From positions 1 through 64,000 of the forward strand of contig MU405390.1 of NCBI GenBank assembly GCA_022836615.1: a stretch of 64,000 nucleotides of DNA, given 5' to 3'. Origin of the DNA: Annulohypoxylon bovei var. microspora (lineage: Eukaryota; Ascomycota; Sordariomycetes; Xylariales; Hypoxylaceae). Shown piece by piece: positions 57,140 through 64,000 of the stretch. Numbering within the stretch: the first letter of the stretch is position 1; each line of letters begins with the position of its first letter. A model generated the notes under the pieces. The model saw only the letters and a list, made by a program, of their open reading frames with translations. It was not told where the DNA came from and made no database searches. The position numbers and the translations under genes were made by a program.

Positions 57140-58489
57140 CTATCTCGACGATGATGCTGACGCCGATGCCATACCCGACGTCTGCGGCTGAGTAGTCCTA
57201 CCACGGATCCTCGCTGGTCCTAAATCCCGCCTTATCTCGTCCAGCTCAGCCGTGCCGCGCTTCCACTGGCCCTTCTTCATGCGCTTCTTGCCGTGCAGGG
57301 AATACCCTCCTAGGAAATCATCTAGGATGTTGTCGAAGTCGTTCCTCACTGGCCCCGTCACGCTGGACGTAGTCGAGATCTGGGACATAGAGGCGGCGTC
57401 ATCGCCGTCCTCAAAATCGTCCTCATTGTACTGCTCCTCGATCTTTTCGAAACGGGCATCGAGGATGCCGAGCTGTTCCGTGCGGACGAGCGAGGAGGAA
57501 GTCATCGAGTAGCCCGACTGGCTCGTCAGAGCGCCCTTGCGCTTCTTCCGTCGCCCGCCGTTCGTGGTTGTGGTCATGAGCGAGGACTGCAGGTCCGAAG
57601 GCGCAACCCCCGGTTTAGAGCTCGGCTTGGATTGGTCCTTCTTGAACTTCTTGAAGTCCTCCAGCCAGTTCTCGTTCTCAGCTGCTTCGCCCTCTGCGAC
57701 GGGGACTAGGTCTGGCGCTTCAGAGGGGTCTTTGAATTCCTTGGTCGGCTTGGCCGTGTCGTCAGACTCCCAGCCGTCGTCCTCGTCGAACTCGATGTCG
57801 TCCAGCTCCTGTCCGTCTTTCGCTAACTCGACGAAGACATCCTCGTCGTCATCGACGTACGCCTCGTCCTCCAGAGCCTCAAGCACTTCCCGCAGTCGCG
57901 GATCCATGTCTGGCTGGAAACCGCCGATTACATCAGGGATGTTCTGCTGCGCCTGGTACGTTAGGTGCTGTAGGTTCTTCGAGGGCAGGAAGTCATCGCC
58001 GAATAGGTCGTCGCGCTTGCGCTCCTCGTCCTGAACGTCTAAGCGTCGTAACGCATCCTCTAGGCTCTGCTTCTGCTTCCCTTTGCCCTTATTCTTGTTC
58101 CCGCTATCCGCCTCAATAAACACGACTTCTCCAGCGCCATTTCCAGAGTCGAGATCTCGCAAATGTTGCATGTAATCATACTCGGTGTCATCGAAGTAAA
58201 CGCCGTGGTTGGCGGCCTCACCCTCATTAGCGCGGACCTGTTCTGCGTCGGACCCTAGCTCAGAGGCAAGGTCGTCGAGTTTTCTGACTTTGGAGGCGTT
58301 GGGGAGTGCCGTTGGGTTTAGAATCATAGATGGCGCCTCGGTGTCGTGGATGAGAGGGTCATTTTGCGGACGGTGCACCAGCGTGAAGTGCTGGGCCGTC
58401 TTCTTGTCGCTGTTTGAAATTGTTAGAGTGAATCGTAGACGGGTTTAGGTAGTTTTTTTTTTTACGTACATCCACTTGCTTTTAGGCAT
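57140..58489 (-). CDS. LTV1: Ribosome biogenesis protein Ltv1
   Basis: Two exons, 58489-58470 and 58409-57140, with a 60-nt intron (GTACGT donor), encode 429 aa. Exon 1 is only 20 nt and the split codon restores MPKSKWIDKKTAQHFTLVHR, the conserved Ltv1 start. The protein continues with RPQNDPLIHD, the VYFDDTEYDYMQHL block typical of Ltv1, a lysine-rich KNKGKGKQKQSLED linker, several acidic patches and a conserved C-terminal NDFDNILDDFLGGYSLHGKK. Ltv1 binds pre-40S particles on the head of the small subunit and is released after phosphorylation by casein kinase 1 before final maturation. The gene diverges from Lsg1, whose product acts on the pre-60S particle, so both subunit factors share one spacer. 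Confidence 0.94.
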
Positions 58490-58866
58490 GTTGATTCTCG
58501 TTTCTGATTTAGTATTTGTTTATTGTTCGTGAAGAAAGAAGACCAACAAATGTTTAGAATTTGTTTAATCGGTAGGAAACGAGCACTTGCGGGTTGGTAG
58601 GTCGCACTTTCACTTGTAAGTCGCATCTAAAAATTTGGTGGGGTATTGCAAATTCTTATCTTATCGGTCGTGGAGTGACGCAAAAAAAACTATGGAGGGG
58701 CAACTTAATTATTCAGCGGGACAATCTGAATAATACATTGGAAGCGACGCCCCAACTTTGAATTTAACAAAGAATACAATTCATGAAGGGTCACTTTACA
58801 CTTTATGAATTATATCTTTTCACTTGCTGATTCAATATTCTTCAGATTCGATCATAAGTGCCCATC
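58490..58866. promoter_or_regulatory. Shared divergent promoter of Ltv1 and Lsg1
   Basis: 377 bp separate the Ltv1 and Lsg1 start codons, so both promoters and both 5' leaders must fit here. The interval is AT-rich, with an 8-bp A run (CGCAAAAAAAAC-like) near 58682. No fixed ribosome-biogenesis promoter word (such as PAC or RRPE) was confidently recognised, so coordinated control is inferred from geometry only. Confidence 0.55.
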
Positions 58867-60929
58867 ATGCCGCAAGCAAAGTCTAAAACTTCTGTCGGGC
58901 TGGGCAATACGCTCATGAACGATCGGTTTGGCAAAGGCAAGGGATCTGATCGCAAAAAGTCATCAACAGTCACAAGAATCAACCATGCAACTGGCGAAGA
59001 GGTATGATCTATCGAGTTACTTAGGAATCAAATGGAATTAAACCGCTCATATATGTTCAATAGTATATTACGAACGATCGAAAGGAGGCAGCATGGGTCA
59101 AGATGCGCTCCGTAACAGAGCAGGGGGCTCTGGACGAGTTCCTTGCGACCGCTGAGCTTGCCGGTACCGATTTCACGGCTGAGAAGATGAACAACGTCAA
59201 GATCATACATACCGACCAAAGAAACCCGTATCTTTTATCAGCGGCCGAGGAGCGCGGTGTTTTAGGGAGACATGCCAAACACAGAGGTAGGTTGACCGTG
59301 CCGAGGCGACCGAAGTGGGATTCTTCAACTACTGCCGATGAGCTTGACCAGCTCGAAAGAGAGAGTTTCCTGAACTGGCGAAGAGGTCTTGCAGAGTTAC
59401 AGGAGAACAACGATCTCCTAATGACTCCATTTGAGCGCAATTTAGAAGTTTGGCGACAACTATGGCGTGTCATTGAGAGATCGGACTTGGTCGTTCAGAT
59501 TGTCGATGCGCGCAACCCCCTGATGTTCCGATCCGAAGATCTCGAATCGTACGTGAAAGATGTGGATCCAGCGAAGAAGAATCTGCTACTGGTAAACAAG
59601 GCGGATATGATGACAACGAATCAGAGGAAAGTATGGGCGAAATACTTCAAAGAGAAGCGAATCGCTTATCGCTTCTTCTCGGCTAGTCTAGCAAAGGAGT
59701 TAAACGACGAACGTGATCTAGCGGATGAACCAGAAGAACCTTTAATTGGCGAGAGCGCGAATCCAAAAACTATTCAGAGATCTAAGTCGGATAGCTCTTC
59801 GGAAGACGAAAGTGATGAAGATGAAGAAGACTCCGGCGTGGCCTTAGGTCAGGATCTTGATGACGATACACGAATATTAACAGTTGAGGAATTAGAGGAT
59901 ATATTCCTTAAACATGCATATGACCCTGATGGTATGTTATTCTTGTGTCTACAATATCAGTACAAACCCTTACAATTAGCAGATCCGGATAAGAAGTTAC
60001 AAATTGGTTTAGTTGGCTATCCCAATGTCGGAAAGTCGTCAACAATCAATGCCCTCATCGGCGCCAAGAAAGTCTCTGTTTCCGCAACACCCGGTAAGAC
60101 TAAGCATTTCCAGACTATTCACCTAAGCGACAAAGTCATCTTATGCGATTGTCCCGGTCTCGTGTTCCCCAATTTCGCAACCACAAAAGGAGATCTTGTC
60201 TGCAATGGAGTTTTACCAATTGATCAACTCCGGGAATACACGGGTCCTGCAACTCTTGTTACACATAGAATTCCCCAACCATTCCTAGAGGCCATCTATG
60301 GTATCCACATCAAAACACGGCCACTAGAAGAAGGTGGCACAGGAATCCCCACTGCAAGTGAGCTCTTGGCAGCATATGCCAAAGCTCGAGGCTTTACCAC
60401 CCAAGGTGTAGGACAGCCGGACGAATCACGAGCTGCCAGAACCATTCTCAAAGACTACGTGAGCGGCAAGCTCCTATACGTCGAGCCCCCGCCTGATGCG
60501 GGTGATGGTGCCGATTTTAATCGTGAGCTCTACAACGCAGAACACCTACCAGAAAAACGCAAAGCGGCTCTACTCTCTGCTATGGATGCGCTAGAGGTAG
60601 GTGATGGTGAGTCGACAATTGATACGGAGATTCTGGCCTTGCCAACTGGTGCCAAGTCGGCGAAGCTCGACAAGGCTTTCTTCGCGCTTGGTTCAGGCAA
60701 CGCAGGTCATATGAAGATGCCGTTTAGTCACAAGTACACAGAACAAGGGAAGGCACAGGGTCAGGCTCAGGCTAAACCGCTTAGTAGGCGCAAGGCTAGA
60801 GCCATGGTCGCCTTAGAGACGGGCGTTGACCCAAAGGACGTCCAGATAGGGTCGGGTAAGAAGCACTTCAAGGGCGGGATTAAGGGTAAGGGGAAGAGGG
60901 TTGATAACAAGATGCTTAACCAGGACTGA
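58867..60929 (+). CDS. LSG1: 60S maturation GTPase Lsg1
   Basis: Two exons, 58867-59001 and 59064-60929, with a 62-nt intron, encode 666 aa. This circularly permuted GTPase of the YlqF/YawG class triggers release of Nmd3 from the cytoplasmic pre-60S particle. It has the start MPQAKSKTSVGLGNTLMNDR and the EWRR-type FLNWRRGLAELQE block. The GTPase motifs come in the permuted order G4, G1, G3: G4 LLLVNKADMM near residue 221, then G1 LVGYPNVGKSSTINAL near 362, G2-like VSVSATPGKTKHFQT and G3 DCPGLVFP near 406. A Lys/Gly-rich C-terminus (KKHFKGGIKGKGKRVD) probably binds rRNA. The acidic insert DSSSEDESDEDEEDSG between G4 and G1 is usual for fungal Lsg1. It diverges from Ltv1. Confidence 0.95.
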
Positions 60930-61281
60930 GAGAGTTAAGAATGTGTCTTTATTAACTAGGAAAGGGGGACAAAGGGAAAATACGGCGAAGGCACGAGAAT
61001 ATATCTGAGCTATTACTAGTGGCTAGAATTGTAATTGGTATGCCCAGAGGCCTTCCATGTCAACATATCAACCTAGGTGAAGACTATTCGTATAGAGTTC
61101 ACCAACCTGCCTATCGCTGAATCCTACCAACGCCACCACAACGCCTCCAGGCCCATCGTCTAACCTACTCTCCTACCATCCCATCCATCCTATCAGAACG
61201 CGTTGCAGAGAAAGACATATATTCATAAATAAACCCAGAGGCTTTAGATCAAGCTCAGAACAGCTTATGGAAGAAAAGTCA

Positions 61282-61411
61282 TGGCCGTGTTGGTGCGGCT
61301 TAGCGATGAATATTCTTCCACTATACCTATATGAGCATCATTATTAAGCATCACTATAAAGTATAATTACGAGTATCGCTAGGCCCTGGGGTTCGATTCC
61401 CTAGACGGCCA
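61282..61411 (+). ncRNA. tRNA-like Pol III-type locus
   Basis: TGGCCGT (61282-61288) pairs perfectly with ACGGCCA (61405-61411), as an acceptor stem would. Just inside the 3' half sits a T-arm, CTGGGG-TTCGATT-CCCTAG (61386-61404), containing a consensus B box. TAGCGAT (61301-61307) pairs with ATCGCTA (61375-61381) where an anticodon stem would be; read as an intron-containing anticodon loop, it would expose T-GAA after the stem. Only 12 nt separate the acceptor and this stem, too few for a normal D-arm, so the A box is poor. A seven-T run follows. This could be a degenerate intron-containing tRNA, a tRNA-derived element or a new small RNA. It does not fold as a complete tRNA. Confidence 0.4.
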
Positions 61412-61418
61412 AATCAAC

Positions 61419-61425
61419 TTTTTTT
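61419..61425 (+). terminator. Oligo-T Pol III terminator candidate
   Basis: Seven consecutive T residues 8 nt downstream of the tRNA-like 3' end, the usual position and length of an RNA polymerase III stop signal. Confidence 0.45.
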
Positions 61426-63314
61426 GTTTACCCTCTCCCTACACTATTATTTTTGAATGAACATTTCAACACTGACCAAAACATGTACTAAAAAACACCC
61501 ATAATTCCTTAGTAGTAAGCGTTATCTGTATCGTATCCCATCCTTCTCCCTTGTGTACTATTAAGGGATAGGTAAGAAACTGATTTAGCTAACCTGTTTG
61601 CGTTTCCCTACTTGAATCATTTCTAGACTATTCCTTGTTGTGATAGAGTTAATCCATACAGTACAAACATATAATTGTATTACTGATATCTACAATGCAA
61701 ACATACCTACCCATTAGTACTATATTTTGCGTTTCTCTAAACATCAAACACATCTTTTTGTACGCAGATAACTTAGTAAGTATACTAACTAGTAAGGACT
61801 AAATTGCTATGTAGGTAGTTAGATTCTCCCGCAGGTATTAGCTACTATGTTAAGAGAAAGGATATCAGCTAGTAACTAGAAGGTAACACCTGCATGAGGA
61901 TTTATTTATATTCCGCTCTACACGATTTTAATTCAACAGCGATAAGCTATACGCAACACTGCTGCTTAGGTAGTTCAATTTGAACAATTACTAGTTAGGT
62001 ATTGATTATATTCTCATATTACCTAGGTACCTACTTTAGTTGCAGGAGTGAAATTCAGTTATCTAGTTAAATTTGGTGTTTTGTTTCTATGGCTATCCCC
62101 GAATATATCATTAGGTTAATCCAGGCATGGGGGAAATAGATATGACGTTTTTAGAAGCTCTTAATCTTCTTTTCTACGCACCAATACATCATTCTAACAG
62201 TATACACCACATTCTTGATAAAACTAACAGCGTGCACTTATTACGATCAACCAAGGCGTATCCTCTATCATCCTCGCGATTTGTAAATAGTACCTCCTAG
62301 GCTGCTAGGTACGCATGTAAATAATAATCGTCTCAGCTAGTCCTAGATTTCGACCGATGGTCTTAGTTGACGCTAGGAGAAAGGGAGTGGGTTTCTCTAG
62401 CATGAAACGTGCGAGACTAGACCCATAGGGCCGAACAAAGTGGCGTCATCATACTTCACGATACGAATAAAACGGGATTTCTCAACAGCCATCGTTTTCA
62501 ACCGTTTTTTTTTTCTCTCTCTCTCCCTGCCTATCCCAACCCACTTTCCATGGACCGCGAACCCGAACCACACCACACCCCCTTCTTCGCAGGGCCTTAT
62601 GCACAACATTCGCAAGTCCCGGCTATCTGAAATTTGGCCCCAATATCGAAGCTACTGTAGCGTCACCTGCTCTCGACGAGCTGCGGGAGCCGCGATTCCT
62701 ACATAGCTAAATCTAAATTACAAGGCAGCGGTTTGGGATCGTAGATTCGGTAATGCGTGTGCTTCCGCGATCACCCGATGTGTCATTTAGATCGACCGCG
62801 AACTAGGTTAATGGCTTGCGAGGCTGGCCTGTATGGTTGCATGACGAAGCTTGTTTAGTACCTAATACTTCGGCGACGCACAACAAGCTTCCGCTGAAGG
62901 TTGATGCAGAGTCCAGACACCTTAATTGAACCACTTTATGAATACGACTGCATTGTTGAAAAAACTATGTTGGCACAGCGATGCAAGCCTGATGTGCGTC
63001 CCGGTCTTGGCCTACCCGGCTACCGTAGAATCGGAGGCAATAAGGTCTCAATATCAAATATCTCGGCTGAGACTCGCCGGTGCGACTTTGAAGAGTCCGG
63101 AAGTTCATGCTTGGACGAGTAGGTATATAGCACGTATAGCATCTAGACCTAAGCTACCGGATCCATCACGATTCCTCGTAGCAGCACGTCCACTCGTTAG
63201 GAAAAAAGAAGAGAAAAAGAAAGCAACACCACAGTCGTCATACCTACGCCGTGCAGCTTCACGACCCACCCGCAAAGTAAGGGTCCAGCTCCACCAGCAC
63301 CAACCAAAAAAAAA

Positions 63315-63761
63315 ATGCCCGTAGAAACGACGATCTCCACGCCCCTCCCCGGGGGCGTCGAACCCTCCGCCGTCATCGCGCTGCTGCACGACCACGAGGC
63401 TTACATCCGGACCACGTGCCCGCAGCTGATCTCGTACACGCGGGTGTCCGGGACGTCGCCGGCGGGCGTCGGCGAGCCGTGCCTGTTCGAGGTGACGGAC
63501 CGGCGGCCGACGGGGCAGACGACGTACAAGCTGACGCTGACGAACCACGAGGAGGGCATCGACTCCCTGGTCGACGGCAAGGCGCCGACGGGCACGATGG
63601 CCGTGCGCACGCGGTGGAGGGTCAAGGCCGAGACCGGCCTGCTCGAGGAGGAGATCGAGATCGATAGCAACATAATCACGAAGAAGATGATCAAGGGGAA
63701 CATCGAGAAGGGACACCCGGAGCACCACCGGAGATTTTTGGCGGAAGCTTCCAAGGCTTAG
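63315..63761 (+). CDS. DUF7053 family protein
   Basis: Single-exon gene of 148 aa, a small fungal family with a START-like fold. The start MPVETTISTPLPGGVEPSAV leads into ALLHDHEAYIRTTCPQLISY, then CLFEVTDRRPTGQTTYKLTL, TMAVRTRWRVKAETG and LLEEEIEIDSN, ending in KGHPEHHRRFLAEASKA. The LLHDHE opening, the VTDR turn and the RTRWRV strand are the pattern I know from DUF7053 proteins of filamentous fungi. No enzyme motif, signal peptide or membrane segment is present, and the function is unknown; lipid or hydrophobic ligand binding is only an inference from the fold. Coding DNA is very GC-rich against an AT-rich upstream flank. An A run immediately precedes the ATG. Confidence 0.82.
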   Translation: MPVETTISTPLPGGVEPSAVIALLHDHEAYIRTTCPQLISYTRVSGTSPAGVGEPCLFEVTDRRPTGQTTYKLTLTNHEEGIDSLVDGKAPTGTMAVRTRWRVKAETGLLEEEIEIDSNIITKKMIKGNIEKGHPEHHRRFLAEASKA

Positions 63762-64000
63762 GGGCGTGCAGGGGATGGGGTAGGACGAGAAGGGAGGGGG
63801 GTTTGTTAGGTTATGAGTACACGGGATATACGGGATGTCTATTGGCGCAGGTATATATTGGGACAAGAGTTTAAAAATAAATGTCACGTTTTCAAGGGAT
63901 AGAAATAGAACGATGAGTAAATCTATTCGTTAACGTGCACTTCGTCATGGACCATTCGGGGAATAAAAATAACCCCACGCTACCCCGTATCCCCTCCATC
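63762..64000. other. Window end, 3' flank
   Basis: 239 bp downstream of the DUF7053 gene, including probable polyadenylation context (AATAAATGTC near 63876). No gene seen. Confidence 0.5.

Larger units (their letters stand above)
60930..63314. other. Intergenic with a tRNA-like locus
   Basis: About 2.4 kb between Lsg1 and the DUF7053 gene. The only structured element is the tRNA-like locus at 61282-61411. Several palindromic-word copies occur, the clearest near 62021-62035. Open frames at 62397-63324 overlap on both strands and are not supported. Confidence 0.5.

Noticed and set aside
57537..58034. 165-residue Ser-rich frame opposite Ltv1
   Set aside because: Antisense reading of acidic Ltv1 codons, which always gives Ser/Phe/Leu-rich translations.

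Overview
The window is nuclear DNA of a filamentous ascomycete (Pezizomycotina, most likely a Sordariomycete). The genes are monocistronic and lie on both strands. They carry short GT-AG introns (45-160 nt, with one of 459 nt), and several products are fungal or Pezizomycotina families: Ltv1, Lsg1, Cym1, an Sdd3-type M16 peptidase, fungal ZW10/Dsl1, a LaeA-like methyltransferase, an Ayg1-like hydrolase, a DUF7053 protein and an AAA ATPase with a DUF7025-type N-terminal region. There are no bacterial operons, phage genes, CRISPR arrays or intact transposons. The exon maps here come from reading splice sites and checking frame phase by hand. No transcript data were available.

Layout. 0-20 kb: a secreted lipase-like esterase (-), an RRM-like orphan (-), a DUF7025/AAA+ ATPase (+), an M16C metallopeptidase of the Sdd3 type (-), ZW10/Dsl1 (+, seven exons), a TMEM14-family membrane protein (-, three tiny exons) and a conserved low-complexity fungal protein (-). 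20.5-26.4 kb: almost 6 kb with no supportable gene. 26-36.5 kb: a Rad9/Crb2-type BRCT checkpoint adaptor (-), an Ayg1-like alpha/beta hydrolase (-), a four-exon small secreted cysteine-containing protein (-) and ornithine decarboxylase (-). 39-48 kb: an acidic, possibly helix-turn-helix protein (+), an 866-residue orphan (-) and a six-exon LaeA-like methyltransferase (-). 50-61 kb: a housekeeping block of Cym1 presequence protease (-), taxilin (+), Ltv1 (-) and Lsg1 (+). Ltv1 and Lsg1 diverge from a 377-bp spacer. 61-64 kb: a tRNA-like Pol III-type locus and a DUF7053 gene (+).

Functional links are limited. Ltv1 (40S maturation) and Lsg1 (60S maturation) form a divergent ribosome-biogenesis pair. 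ZW10 and taxilin both act in membrane traffic. The two M16C peptidases are far apart. The secreted protein, the methyltransferase and the hydrolases do not form a recognisable secondary-metabolite cluster.

Two window-wide patterns stand out. Intergenic DNA repeatedly carries the palindromic word TACCTAGGTA/TAGGTACCTA. Some coding stretches are sharply GC-rich at third positions, in places starting and stopping inside a single gene. The best leads for something undescribed are the small secreted protein, the 866-residue orphan with a Cys cluster, the tRNA-like locus lacking a normal D-arm, and an in-frame ATG in the long taxilin intron that could give an alternative N-terminus.
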